Below, piece after piece: positions 42,320-51,588 of a stretch of 64,000 nt of DNA. Location: the NCBI GenBank assembly GCA_018268085.1, contig JAFDXE010000015.1, positions 33,260 to 97,259 on the forward strand, read 5' to 3'. The notes beneath the pieces were generated by a model, which saw only the letters and a list, made by a program, of their open reading frames with translations, did no database searches and was not told the DNA's origin. This stretch comes from Bacteroidota bacterium (GTDB lineage Bacteria; Bacteroidota; Bacteroidia; Chitinophagales; Chitinophagaceae). The translations under genes and the position numbers were made by a program. Position 1 is the first letter of the stretch. Each line of letters starts with the position of its first letter.

Positions 42320-43045
42320 TTATACCAACTGCACTTCCGCAATAATCTTTTTTGCCAGTGGAAACAATAAGTGATTTTCAAGATGCACATGTTTGTGCAG
42401 GTCTTCTTCAAATGCTTTTAATTCCTGCAATACCAGTTTAAAGGTTGTGCAGGCGCCTTCAGGTGCAACGTACTGATTGGTGAGTGTGTTAATCCGACTC
42501 ATAACTTCACCTGCTTCATCATGCTCATTTTCCATTACAGCAACCGGTGCGGTAATATATGCAGGCGGGAATGCTTTTTTCTGACCATACCGGTACAATC
42601 CTTCCATTTCCCTGATCCTCGGGAATAATACTACTTCCTCTTTCTGCATGTGGATATTCATTTCATTTTTGAGATAACTGAATAATTGCAACACTTCTTT
42701 CATGTATGGAAAATGATCACCATGCTTCATGGCAACTTTTAACAGGTGCTCTTCAATTACCGGCATTGTTTGCCGGGTATAAAAATGATGCTGCAATAAA
42801 ATATAGCTGATAAGTTGTTCTGCTGTCATATCGGCAAATGCTGTTCCTTTATGTGCTGGTTTATCCAGGGCATTGGTTAGCTCTTCCCATATTTCCTCAA
42901 TAGAAATGCCGTTTTCTGTACACGCTGCCTCCAGTGATTTTTTCCCTTTGCAACAAAAATCGAGTTTGTATTTTTCAAATACTGTTGCTGCCTGGTAATT
43001 GTCTGTTACAATCGACGCCAGTGTTTGTTGTGTTGTTATAGTCAT
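42320..43045 (-). CDS. ric: Iron-sulphur cluster repair di-iron protein (RIC/ScdA/YtfE)
   Basis: I start at MTITTQQTLASIV, giving 241 residues. The N-terminal ScdA domain (LDFCCKGKKSLEAAC) carries the paired Cys. A hemerythrin-like four-helix bundle follows, with His and Glu ligands in LLQHHFYTRQ, MKHGDHFP, HMQKEEVVLFP, ENEHDEAG and HKHVHLENHLLFP. RIC proteins repair NO- or oxidant-damaged clusters. The palindrome TGATTGCAATCA lies 46 nt upstream. The same box precedes the neighbouring membrane gene, so both are probably NO-regulated. Confidence 0.92.
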   Translation of the reverse strand: MTITTQQTLASIVTDNYQAATVFEKYKLDFCCKGKKSLEAACTENGISIEEIWEELTNALDKPAHKGTAFADMTAEQLISYILLQHHFYTRQTMPVIEEHLLKVAMKHGDHFPYMKEVLQLFSYLKNEMNIHMQKEEVVLFPRIREMEGLYRYGQKKAFPPAYITAPVAVMENEHDEAGEVMSRINTLTNQYVAPEGACTTFKLVLQELKAFEEDLHKHVHLENHLLFPLAKKIIAEVQLV

Positions 43046-43090
43046 ACAATAATTTTTTACAAAATTGTTCATTTCGCAACGGAGATTTTA

Positions 43091-43102
43091 TGATTGCAAT
43101 CA
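43091..43102. promoter_or_regulatory. Palindrome TGATTGCAATCA upstream of ric
   Basis: A perfect 12-bp palindrome lies 46 nt before the ric start codon, in the short gap after the membrane gene stop. An identical copy is found at 44359-44370. The shape resembles Crp/Fnr-family sites, and a Crp/Fnr regulator is encoded at 44563-45159. Confidence 0.6.
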
Positions 43103-43104
43103 GA

Positions 43105-44322
43105 TTAGTTCGAACTGCGGGAAAAATTTAACAATAATAATCCTGAGAACATAATGATCGATGCTGCAAGCAATGCTTCGTTTATAAAGGGAAGGGGTAA
43201 GAAAGTAATATCTGCAATTCCTTGTATCATTAAAATAATTTCATTGAGTATTACGCCAAACACAAAAAGCCGTAATGAAAATAATCGATTTCGTTGTAAT
43301 TGTAAGTTTCCTGTTACGGCCATATACCCCAACAGGAATAAACTGATCACTCCCAGTAAAATTAAGTGCAGGTATCCGATAACGATAGGTCGGAAGCCGA
43401 AGGCTAGTGTACTCAGTGATGGAATTACAGAGGCCAATTGTAACAATAGTTTTATCGACAGCGCACACAGCACCAATAAAAATATCCATCTGCTCCGGCT
43501 GTCAATAATTGTTAATAGGTGTGGGAATTGCTTTCTTACTTCTGTTATTACATAATACAATCCCAATACCTGGCTGCATGCGGCAATAACCACGATGTAA
43601 TACGTCCATGCGGGCAATGGTAACCAAAGTGCCGACAAGATATATGCAGGAACACAGGCGCCGGCGAATAACCAGAATATTATTTTCTGTTTTTGTATAG
43701 GTATTTTATGTAAAAACGTAGCCATAGCCAATCCCATGCAGGCAAAGAAAAACCAACCATTGTATTGAAAATGCAGAAAGAAATAAACAGAAGCAAGGTA
43801 CCAATGCTGGTTTGTAATTTTTGCGGCCATCATAAATGCAAGTGAGAATGCACCTATGGAAGAAAGTGCGTTGAACAGCAAAGACAATTTCATCCACCAA
43901 TGACTTACTGAAAATTCCGGGAGTGAATTCAGATCTTTCCAATACATAATACAGAATGCATAAGAAACAAAAATGGATAAGGTGGAGAAAAGAATAGCAT
44001 ATAATCCATATCCCTGAATCGGGAAACTTATTAGCATACCATAAGCTGTAATGAGATTTGCAGTTAACACCCACCTGTATTTTTTGAATACCTGGTTGCC
44101 TTTTTTACCGGCGAGGTATTGAATAAGTAGCAACATCAGGGCATGACTGATCCAGCCGGCAAATGCAAAATGAGAGTGACCATGCAGCAGATTTTTCTGA
44201 TCAACAATGGGCAGTGAATAGGCGATCTTGTAGCGCATTACCACACCTATTCCTGCTACGATCAGGAGATTAGCCAATGCTATGGATGTGTTTCTTTTTA
44301 CAGGGTTATGTGCATAAAGCAT
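43105..44322 (-). CDS. Heme-copper-oxidase-subunit-I-like membrane protein
   Basis: The 405-residue protein has about 11-12 transmembrane helices. His residues lie in the pattern of a heme-copper core: NLLHGHSHFAFAGWISHALM, YFFLHFQYNGWFF and IGYLHLILLGVISL. It is shorter than real oxidase subunits (normally 450-550) and lacks an obvious covalent His-Tyr motif, so it may bind heme and handle or sense NO rather than reduce O2. Neighbours are RIC and a Crp/Fnr regulator. The palindrome TGATTGCAATCA lies 37 nt upstream. Confidence 0.72.
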   Translation of the reverse strand: MLYAHNPVKRNTSIALANLLIVAGIGVVMRYKIAYSLPIVDQKNLLHGHSHFAFAGWISHALMLLLIQYLAGKKGNQVFKKYRWVLTANLITAYGMLISFPIQGYGLYAILFSTLSIFVSYAFCIMYWKDLNSLPEFSVSHWWMKLSLLFNALSSIGAFSLAFMMAAKITNQHWYLASVYFFLHFQYNGWFFFACMGLAMATFLHKIPIQKQKIIFWLFAGACVPAYILSALWLPLPAWTYYIVVIAACSQVLGLYYVITEVRKQFPHLLTIIDSRSRWIFLLVLCALSIKLLLQLASVIPSLSTLAFGFRPIVIGYLHLILLGVISLFLLGYMAVTGNLQLQRNRLFSLRLFVFGVILNEIILMIQGIADITFLPLPFINEALLAASIIMFSGLLLLNFSRSSN

Positions 44323-44358
44323 GAATGCAAAGTAAGAGACGGTAGATTGGATTTATTG

Positions 44359-44370
44359 TGATTGCAATCA
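44359..44370. promoter_or_regulatory. Palindrome TGATTGCAATCA upstream of the heme-copper-like gene
   Basis: This 12-bp perfect palindrome is identical to the one before ric (43091-43102). It lies 37 nt before the start codon at 44322. Two copies at like distances argue for a shared regulator. Confidence 0.65.
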
Positions 44371-44562
44371 TAACTTATCCTGTTGTTGAACCGTGAACGA
44401 AGTGTACCTGAATTATTGTGAGATGATCGATACTGTTAAATTAAATGAATCTTCCTTTCTCTCCTTGAAGATTGTTGGGTGAGGTTTTAGGAATGCCAAC
44501 TAATAAATAGATTTACCGTAAGCGAAAAAGTGAGGGAGGGTGAATAGGGGTAATGATCCGGA

Positions 44563-45159
44563 TTAACAATACACTTTTCCTTTTTCTATTACAAGGGTGC
44601 CTTTGTCGTGCAGGTGGCGAATGGTACGGATCACAGTTTCTACCCGCAAGCCTGTCATGTTAGCTATTTGCTGGCGGGTGAGATTTAGTTTATTACACTT
44701 GTTGCAGATGAACTTTCTATTTTGTTTCAGGTAGTTCAGTAAAGATTGCACGCATTGCTCCGGGCCATGCTGCGCCAGTTCTTTCAACAACATAAATTTA
44801 AAGCGCAGTCTTTCCGTCATTAGCCTGCTGAATGAAAAATGTATGTCGGGTCTGTCAACCAGCAATTGATGAAAAATAGAATGGTGCAAACGTATGATCA
44901 CTGAGTCAACTTCTGCCTCTGCGCTGGCGGCATAAGGTTCCCCGTCAAATAAAGGTAACTCCCCAAAACACTCGCCGGGTTCAATAATGTTCTGAATAAA
45001 TTCATTCCCATCATCATCAACATTTATCCATTTTACACTACCACTTACCAATTGGTAATAGAAAGAGCAAATGCCACCCTCGTGAAAAATGATTTCACCC
45101 GCTGAAACTTTCTTATAAGTAGCGCCGAGCGCCAGCAGTATATCTATATCTATCATCAT
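44563..45159 (-). CDS. Crp/Fnr-family transcriptional regulator
   Basis: The 198-residue protein has a cyclic-nucleotide-binding-like beta-barrel (about 15-110, GEIIFHEGGICSFYYQLVSG and PGECFGELPLFDGEPYAASA). A dimer helix follows (about 115-140), then a C-terminal winged helix with LTRQQIANMTGLRVETVIR. No Fnr-type N-terminal Cys cluster is present, but KFICNKCNKL adds a CxxC pair just before the recognition domain. It is divergent from the nos operon and beside the NO-response genes, so control of denitrification genes is likely (NnrR/DNR-like by role; the ligand is unknown). Confidence 0.88.
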   Translation of the reverse strand: MMIDIDILLALGATYKKVSAGEIIFHEGGICSFYYQLVSGSVKWINVDDDGNEFIQNIIEPGECFGELPLFDGEPYAASAEAEVDSVIIRLHHSIFHQLLVDRPDIHFSFSRLMTERLRFKFMLLKELAQHGPEQCVQSLLNYLKQNRKFICNKCNKLNLTRQQIANMTGLRVETVIRTIRHLHDKGTLVIEKGKVYC

Positions 45160-45373
45160 GGTTTCGATTTATTTGCGAAAACCAAAACTATAGGCCAGCA
45201 TGCAGGAGTTGTATGATCTTAAAAAGGATACTGTATGATAATGGTCATGTTTACACTATAAAAGTAGAAAATATAATTGATGAAATGCAAACTATGATTG
45301 AACGCATAAAGCAGCAATTACATGCGTAGTAAAATTGTACTCGCAAAACAATTTTTATCTAAAAACTTTTATT

Positions 45374-45853
45374 ATGAAAAAACTGACAATCATACTTATG
45401 GCGTCAATGCTGTTCGCTGCCTGCGGTGGAGGCAACGACAATAAAACCGCTGCGGCACCCGATCCTTATGATGCATCTAAGAAAACTGAAAATGGAAATC
45501 CATCGTATGATCCGAACCGGGGTGAAGGAAAATTTACTAAAGTAGAAGTTGCGGCAAGCCTGGATGCAGCCATGGCTACAGAAGGTGAAAAAACGTTTGG
45601 GGTAAAATGCAGCAGTTGCCATAAACTATCAGATGAAAAGCTGGTTGGCCCGGGATGGAAAGGCGTTACTTCCCGCCATTCTGCAGAATGGATCATGAAT
45701 TTTGTTACCAATACTGATGCCATGCTTGATAAAGATCCTAAAGCCCAGGCCATGCTTGAGTTATGTCTTGTACGCATGCCTAATCAAAACCTGCAGGATA
45801 ATGAAGCAAGGTCATTGTATGAATTTATGCGTAAGAACGATGGAGTAAAATAA
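45374..45853 (+). CDS. Lipoprotein cytochrome c of the nos cluster
   Basis: I start at MKKLTIILMASMLFAACGGG. The lipobox LFAAC makes Cys17 the lipid-modified residue, and the mature protein is about 143 residues. There is one heme site, CSSCH (79-83), and a probable distal Met in RMPNQNL. It precedes nosZ by 26 nt and is its likely electron donor in the periplasm, as in clade II nos clusters. The region upstream (45160-45373) carries no perfect Crp/Fnr palindrome; one half-site TGATTG is at 45295-45300. Confidence 0.88.
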   Translation: MKKLTIILMASMLFAACGGGNDNKTAAAPDPYDASKKTENGNPSYDPNRGEGKFTKVEVAASLDAAMATEGEKTFGVKCSSCHKLSDEKLVGPGWKGVTSRHSAEWIMNFVTNTDAMLDKDPKAQAMLELCLVRMPNQNLQDNEARSLYEFMRKNDGVK

Positions 45854-45879
45854 ATCGGTTAAATCAAATAACTACTATA

Positions 45880-47889
45880 ATGAAACAATTAAAATTAAGT
45901 ATGGCAGTAATTACTGCTGTGGCAATATTCTTATTGCCTTCCTGCAAACCAAAAAATGCAGGCTCTGCGGTGAATGCAGATGCTGCTTCAAAAGCGTATG
46001 TGCCTCCGGGTAAGTACGATGAATTTTACAATTTTGTGTCGGGGGGCTTTAGCGGGCAAATGAGTGTTTATGGTTTACCGAGCGGGAGATTGCTGAGGGT
46101 GATACCCGTTTTTTCTGTTGATCCTGAAAAAGGATATGGTTACAGCGAAGAATCAAAACCAATGTTAAACACATCGCATGGCTTTGTTCCCTGGGACGAT
46201 CTGCACCATACAGAGATGTCACAAACAAATGGTGAGATAGATGGCCGCTGGATTTTTGGAAACGCCAACAATACACCTCGTGTTGCAAGAATTGATCTCA
46301 GTACTTTCCGTACTGCAGAAATTATTGAACTTCCCAATAGTGCAGGAAATCACAGCTCGCCATTTATTACAGAGAATACCGAATATGTTGTTGCCGGTAC
46401 TCGTTTTAGTGTTCCTCCTGACAATGCCAATGGAGATGTGCCCATCAATACTTACAAACAAAATTTTAAAGGCTACTTAAGTTTTATAAGCGTTGGAAAA
46501 GAAGATGGTAAAATGGACATCGCTTTCCAGATCCAATGTCCTGGTATCAATTTCGATTTAAGTCATGCAGGTAAAGGAAAATCAAACGGATGGTTCTTCT
46601 TCAGTTGCTACAATACCGAACAGGCCAATACTTTGCTTGAAGTAAATGCATCGCAACGGGATAAAGATTTTATCCTTGCAGTAAACTGGAAAAAAGCTGA
46701 AGAGTATCTCAAAGCCGGAAAAGGTAAAAAAGTTCCGGTAAAATATGCGCACAATACGTACAATGAAAAAACACATACGGCCACTTCAGAAATTAAAACG
46801 GAAGTAACTGTATTGGATTCCAAGGAGCTAACTGACCTCTGTTATTTTATTCCCTGCCCGAAATCTCCTCACGGTTGTGATGTTGATCCCACAGGTGAAT
46901 ATATCGTAGGTAGTGGAAAGCTGGCTGCACTCATTCCTGTATTCAGCTTTGATAAAATTCAAAAAGCGATTGCAGATAAAGCTTTTGCCGGCGACTATGA
47001 TGGTATACCCGTTATAAAATATGAAGCTGCTTTACATGGTGAAGTTCAGAAGCCCGGACTTGGACCTTTACATACGGAATTTGATGGTAAAGGTAACGCA
47101 TATACGACATTCTTTGTTTCCAGTGAATTGGTTAAATGGAATATTAAAGATCTGAAAGTATTGGATAGAGCGCCAACATATTATTCCGTGGGTCACTTAT
47201 GTATCCCCGGTGGTGATTCTAAAAAGCCAAACGCAAAGTATGTAATTGCGTATAACAAGATTACGAAAGACCGCTATTTACCAACAGGCCCTGAACTGGC
47301 ACAAAGCGCACAATTGTATGATATCAGTGGTGATAAAATGCAATTGATACTCGACTTCCCAACGATTGGCGAACCGCACTATGCCCAGGCTGTTGCTGCT
47401 GATGTGATCAAAAATAAATCGGTTAAGTTTTATAAGATCGATGAAAATGCGAATGAATTTGTTTCTAAAGGCGAAGGCACAACAAAAGTTACACGTAACG
47501 GAAACAGGGTTGATGTGTATATGACCTGTATCCGCTCGCATTTTGCACCGGATAATATTGAAGGTGTGCGTGCAGGTGATGAAGTGTATTTCCATGTCAC
47601 TAACCTGGAGCAGGATTGGGATGTACCCCACGGGTTTGCAATAAAGGGCGCAAACAATGCTGAGTTGTTGATTATGCCTGGCGAAACACAAACGCTTAAA
47701 TGGGTAGCAGAAAAACCTGGTATGTTCCCATTCTATTGTACTGATTTCTGTAGTGCTTTGCACCAGGAAATGCAGGGCTATATCCGGATCTCCCCGGCTG
47801 GTAGCAATGTACCATTGAGTTTTAGTACCGGGAAAAATTTACCGGCTTCCGATAGCACAACACCAGCCGCAACGCCGGCAGCTAAATGA
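45880..47889 (+). CDS. nosZ: Nitrous oxide reductase, clade II (Sec-exported)
   Basis: The 669-residue protein reduces N2O to N2 in the periplasm. It has a short Sec/lipoprotein signal (LLPSC, Cys22) rather than a Tat signal, which marks clade II. The seven-bladed beta-propeller carries the CuZ His ligands: DDLHHTE (109-110), SPHGCDVDP, GPLHTEFDG and GEPHYAQAV. The C-terminal cupredoxin domain holds CuA with Cys620, Cys624, His628 and Met631 in CTDFCSALHQEM. All key residues seem to be present, so it should be active. The C-terminal 30 residues are Ala/Thr/Pro-rich. A terminator follows. Confidence 0.96.
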   Translation: MKQLKLSMAVITAVAIFLLPSCKPKNAGSAVNADAASKAYVPPGKYDEFYNFVSGGFSGQMSVYGLPSGRLLRVIPVFSVDPEKGYGYSEESKPMLNTSHGFVPWDDLHHTEMSQTNGEIDGRWIFGNANNTPRVARIDLSTFRTAEIIELPNSAGNHSSPFITENTEYVVAGTRFSVPPDNANGDVPINTYKQNFKGYLSFISVGKEDGKMDIAFQIQCPGINFDLSHAGKGKSNGWFFFSCYNTEQANTLLEVNASQRDKDFILAVNWKKAEEYLKAGKGKKVPVKYAHNTYNEKTHTATSEIKTEVTVLDSKELTDLCYFIPCPKSPHGCDVDPTGEYIVGSGKLAALIPVFSFDKIQKAIADKAFAGDYDGIPVIKYEAALHGEVQKPGLGPLHTEFDGKGNAYTTFFVSSELVKWNIKDLKVLDRAPTYYSVGHLCIPGGDSKKPNAKYVIAYNKITKDRYLPTGPELAQSAQLYDISGDKMQLILDFPTIGEPHYAQAVAADVIKNKSVKFYKIDENANEFVSKGEGTTKVTRNGNRVDVYMTCIRSHFAPDNIEGVRAGDEVYFHVTNLEQDWDVPHGFAIKGANNAELLIMPGETQTLKWVAEKPGMFPFYCTDFCSALHQEMQGYIRISPAGSNVPLSFSTGKNLPASDSTTPAATPAAK

Positions 47890-47894
47890 AGAAT

Positions 47895-47939
47895 AACTGG
47901 CCGGTGGATTGTTTTTTCATTTTCACCGGCTGGTTTTTT
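47895..47939 (+). terminator. Terminator after nosZ
   Basis: AACTGGCCGGTG (47895-47906) and CACCGGCTGGTT (47924-47935) form a 12-bp stem with two G-T pairs, followed by T residues. It could separate cytochrome c-nosZ from the maturation genes or attenuate their transcription. Confidence 0.8.
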
Positions 47940-48021
47940 AAAATATTATTCTTGTGAAAACGCCTTCCCTGTTTCGTGTTTACCGTTACGTTATAACACA
48001 CAACACACAAACTAATTATTT

Positions 48022-48594
48022 ATGAAAAAGAATTTCATTTTACAGGCGTTGTTAATCGCCCTTACAATATCATCCTGCAATGATGCAGCAAATACATCAA
48101 GTGCTTCTTCTGAAAGTGCTACACAGTCAGCCACTCCTTCAGGCGGGCAGGAAGCGGTAAAGGATGATGAATCGGCAAAAGATGTTGTTAAGGTGGCTGT
48201 AGGTTCAAAAGATCATACTACACTGGTAGCTGCATTAAAGCAGGCCGACCTGGTTACTTCCTTATCAAATGCAGGACCATTTACAGTATTTGCTCCTACC
48301 AATGAAGCATTTAATAAACTACCTGCGGGAACAGTTGATGGGTTGATGAAGGATGATAAGAAAGCCGACTTGCAGAATATCCTGCAGTATCATGTTGCGG
48401 TTTCAGCTATGAAGGCAGAAAGTTTTACAGATGGTCAAACTTTGGGTATGGTGAACGGAGATAACATCACAATCAGTGTAAAAGATGGAAAAGTGACATT
48501 GAATGGAACGGCGCAAATTATTGCCTCCATTCCTGCTTCCAATGGAATTATTCATGTTATTGATGGCGTGTTGTTACCCCCGGCAAAAAAGTAA
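48022..48594 (+). CDS. Fasciclin-domain lipoprotein
   Basis: The 190-residue lipoprotein has a signal ending SSC (ALTISSC, Cys19-20 region). A Ser/Ala-rich linker follows, then one FAS1 domain (about 55-190). Conserved elements are SNAGPFTVFAPTNEAFNKLP and the closing NGIIHVIDGVLLPP. FAS1 domains mediate adhesion or protein contacts. Its place between nosZ and nosL is common in Bacteroidota nos clusters, but the role is not known. Confidence 0.9.
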   Translation: MKKNFILQALLIALTISSCNDAANTSSASSESATQSATPSGGQEAVKDDESAKDVVKVAVGSKDHTTLVAALKQADLVTSLSNAGPFTVFAPTNEAFNKLPAGTVDGLMKDDKKADLQNILQYHVAVSAMKAESFTDGQTLGMVNGDNITISVKDGKVTLNGTAQIIASIPASNGIIHVIDGVLLPPAKK

Positions 48595-48631
48595 AATATG
48601 CCTTTCAATACCCTGACTTAAAAATAAAAAG

Positions 48632-49651
48632 ATGAAAAAGAAACTAAGTGTTGTAAGTAGAATTTTATTGTTACTGGCTGCAGGCGGATTGATTGTTGTT
48701 TTGTTTACGGCAATCTGGCACATCGATTTGGATGCACCACAATACCCGGAAGGGTTGTCGTTGAAGATATATGCGAATGGCCTGAAAGGAAATGTTGATA
48801 TCATTAACGGTCTCAATCACTATATCGGCATGAAAACTTTGCACAATGAAGATTTTATTGAATTTAAAATTCTTCCGTATGCAATTTTATTTTTCGTTGT
48901 ACTGTTTTTAGTTACTGCACTGGTAAACAGAAAAAAATGGCTGAATATCTCATTTGCATTATTTGTGTTGTTTGGAGTAATTGCCATGTATGATTTCTGG
49001 AAATGGGAATACGATTACGGGCATAACTTAAATCCGGATGCAGCAATTAAAGTTCCGGGAATGGCATACCAGCCTCCTTTAATTGGATTTAAACAGTTGT
49101 TGAATTTTGGTGCTTATTCAGTTCCTGATACCGGGGGATGGATATTTATTGGTGCAGGCGTTTTATTGTTGTTGGCAGTGATAGTGGAGTGGAAAAGAAA
49201 AGATGCGGTTGTGGTTTCCAGAAAAATTGCATCGCTGGCAGTAATCCTGTTCTGTTCAATATTGGTAGAAAGTTGTAATGCAGGCCCACAACCCATTGCT
49301 GCGGGTACAGATAACTGTTATTTCTGTAAAATGACAATTACTGACAGTCGCTTTGGCGCAGAAATAGTAACCAGCAAAGGAAAAGTATTTAAGTTTGATG
49401 ATATGCATTGTCTTTTATCTTTCATCAATAGTAAAATGATTGATTCAAAAGAAATAAAGGATGTATATGTGGCCGACTTTACCGGAACGCACACACTTGT
49501 CAATGTAAAGCAGGCTCATTTATTAAAAGGATCGGGAATTCACGGACCAATGAACGGTGATATTATTGCCATTGAAAAGGCAGACAGTACCAGTGCTCTT
49601 GCCGAAAAATTAAGTGCTGCAGAAGTTAACTGGGAACAATTGGTAAAATGA
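48632..49651 (+). CDS. nosL: NosL copper chaperone fused to an N-terminal membrane domain
   Basis: The 339-residue protein has about four transmembrane helices in the first 200 residues (around 10-30, 82-98, 105-120 and 170-187), with periplasmic loops. A further hydrophobic segment (SLAVILFCSILVESC) then leads into a NosL domain. Its motif DNCYFCKMTITDSRFGAE and FDDMHCLLSF carries the CxxC, Met and second Cys that bind copper. NosL delivers copper to NosZ. In most bacteria NosL is a separate small lipoprotein. Here the VESC after the last hydrophobic segment even looks like a retained lipobox, suggesting a gene fusion. Confidence 0.88.
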   Translation: MKKKLSVVSRILLLLAAGGLIVVLFTAIWHIDLDAPQYPEGLSLKIYANGLKGNVDIINGLNHYIGMKTLHNEDFIEFKILPYAILFFVVLFLVTALVNRKKWLNISFALFVLFGVIAMYDFWKWEYDYGHNLNPDAAIKVPGMAYQPPLIGFKQLLNFGAYSVPDTGGWIFIGAGVLLLLAVIVEWKRKDAVVVSRKIASLAVILFCSILVESCNAGPQPIAAGTDNCYFCKMTITDSRFGAEIVTSKGKVFKFDDMHCLLSFINSKMIDSKEIKDVYVADFTGTHTLVNVKQAHLLKGSGIHGPMNGDIIAIEKADSTSALAEKLSAAEVNWEQLVK

Positions 49652-50880
49652 AAGCAGGCTTTATCATAGCAGCAATATTTCTATCTTATACTTCCTTTGC
49701 ACTCCAGATAAGGGTTGGCAGGCAGGAATCATGTACTACAATAACAGCAGCCATCGCCAAAGCCAACAACGGCGATACGGTATTGGTGGAACCGGGAATT
49801 TACTTTGAGAAAAATCTTGTAGTTAATAAATCAATTGTATTAAAGGGATTGAACTATCCTGTTATTGATGCCGAGAAAAAATTTGAAAATATTTCGGTGC
49901 GTGCTAATAACGTGGTGATCGATGGGTTTAAATTACAACATACCGGGGTTTCGAGTATCGTAGATTTTGCTGCTATTAAATTATACAACTGTAGCCGCGT
50001 TACAGTGATCAATAATATTATCGAAGATGCATTCTTTGGCATCTATTCGCAATACAGCAATACATGTCTAATTAAACACAATACACTGCATGCTATTGCA
50101 GCAACCGAGCAACAAAGCGGGAATGGTATTCATTGCTGGAAAAGCGACAGTATGCAAATCATTGCCAACAGTATTACCGGGCATCGCGATGGTATTTATT
50201 TTGAATTTGTAACCAATTCAGTGATCTGGCGCAACCAGTCTTCAGGAAATCTTCGTTATGGTTTACATTTTATGTTCAGCAATGATGATGCGTATATCAG
50301 TAATATATTTGAGAATAATGGCGCTGGTGTAGCCGTAATGTTTTCGAAGGGCGTAAAAATGTTCAGCAATTATTTTAAAGAAAACTGGGGCGATGCGGCT
50401 TATGGTATTTTGCTGAAGGAGATCAACGATAGTTATATCCGTGGAAACCATTTTGAAAGAAATACCTCTGCTATTTATGCCGAAGGCGCCAACAGGATAT
50501 TGATGCAGCGGAATATTTTTCGTAATAACGGCTGGGCCTTTAAAATCCAGGCCAGTTGTACAGATGTTGTGCTTGAAGAAAATAACTTCATCGGTAATAC
50601 ATTTGATGTGGCTACAAACGGTTCCCTTGTACTCAACCGCTTTAATAATAATTACTGGGATAAATATGAAGGGTATGATCTGAACCGTGACAAAACAGGG
50701 GATGTGCCTTATCGGCCCGTGAGTATGTACAGTATGATCACGGAAAGAAATCCGCCGGCAATAATATTATTTCACAGCCTCATTGTGTCGCTTATGGACA
50801 GATCGGAAAAGATCATTCCGAGTTTAACACCCGAAAACCTTAAAGACGAACACCCATTAATGAAACCCCTGCCGTTATGA
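49648..50880 (+). CDS. nosD: NosD, periplasmic copper-insertion protein
   Basis: The 410-residue protein has a signal peptide (MKAGFIIAAIFLSYTSFA) followed by a parallel beta-helix of CASH/PbH1 repeats (about 40-350), with the typical recurring short Asn-Asn-Ile-Ile and Gly-Ile-Tyr steps. NosD acts with NosF and NosY in CuZ assembly. Its start overlaps the NosL stop (ATGA), and its stop overlaps the nosF start in the same way, so translation is coupled. Confidence 0.92.
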   Translation: MKAGFIIAAIFLSYTSFALQIRVGRQESCTTITAAIAKANNGDTVLVEPGIYFEKNLVVNKSIVLKGLNYPVIDAEKKFENISVRANNVVIDGFKLQHTGVSSIVDFAAIKLYNCSRVTVINNIIEDAFFGIYSQYSNTCLIKHNTLHAIAATEQQSGNGIHCWKSDSMQIIANSITGHRDGIYFEFVTNSVIWRNQSSGNLRYGLHFMFSNDDAYISNIFENNGAGVAVMFSKGVKMFSNYFKENWGDAAYGILLKEINDSYIRGNHFERNTSAIYAEGANRILMQRNIFRNNGWAFKIQASCTDVVLEENNFIGNTFDVATNGSLVLNRFNNNYWDKYEGYDLNRDKTGDVPYRPVSMYSMITERNPPAIILFHSLIVSLMDRSEKIIPSLTPENLKDEHPLMKPLPL

Positions 50881-51587
50881 TCATTGCCAACAATATCAAT
50901 AAAAAATTCGGAAAGCTTAAGGCGCTCGACAATGTAAGTGTTACCTGTAACAAGGGAGAGTGTGTTGCGTTGATCGGACCTAACGGTAGCGGAAAAACGA
51001 CATTCATAAAATCAATTTTGGGTATGGTTGTTTGTGATAACGGGTTTATTACTTTCAACGGTAAAAATATTTTGCACGATTGGAAATACCGGTCTGCTAT
51101 CGGTTATATGCCGCAGATAGGACGTTATCCGGATAATATGACCATTGGCCAGTTGATTGATATGATGAAAGATATCAGAGGAAAATCCGGAGGTGAAATT
51201 GATGAAGAACTGATCGGGAGTTTTGGATTGGATTTGATGTTACACAAACGTATGCGTACGCTAAGCGGCGGTACAAGGCAAAAAGTAAGTGCATCCCTGG
51301 CATTTTTATTTAACCCTGAGGTGTTAATACTGGATGAACCAACCGCCGGTTTGGACCCGGTATCGGCAGAGATATTAAAAGATAAAATTGTAAAGGAAAA
51401 GGCCAAAGGAAAACTGGTGCTGATCACTTCACACATATTAAGTGAATTAGATGACCTGGTTACACAGGTAATATATATGCAGGATGGTAAATTACTTTTT
51501 CAAAAATCAATAGAGCTATTGCGTGCGGATACCGGCCAGTTGAAATTGTCGAAAGCCATTGCTGCATTTATGCTTAAAAGTAAATAA
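50877..51587 (+). CDS. nosF: NosF, ABC transporter ATP-binding protein
   Basis: The 236-residue ABC ATPase has Walker A GPNGSGKT (about 33-40), signature LSGGTRQKV, Walker B VLILDEPTAGLDP and switch His in ITSHILSEL. All are intact. It energises the NosDFY complex. It overlaps nosD by 4 nt and precedes nosY by 1 nt. Confidence 0.94.
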   Translation: MIIANNINKKFGKLKALDNVSVTCNKGECVALIGPNGSGKTTFIKSILGMVVCDNGFITFNGKNILHDWKYRSAIGYMPQIGRYPDNMTIGQLIDMMKDIRGKSGGEIDEELIGSFGLDLMLHKRMRTLSGGTRQKVSASLAFLFNPEVLILDEPTAGLDPVSAEILKDKIVKEKAKGKLVLITSHILSELDDLVTQVIYMQDGKLLFQKSIELLRADTGQLKLSKAIAAFMLKSK

Positions 51588-51588
51588 G

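Noticed and set aside
43105..44322. NnrS
   Set aside because: The size and helix number fit, but the His motifs and N-terminal pattern do not match NnrS as I know it.
45277..45290. Fnr-like site TTGATGAAATGCAA before cytochrome c-nosZ
   Set aside because: One half-site is poor; it cannot be separated from chance by eye.
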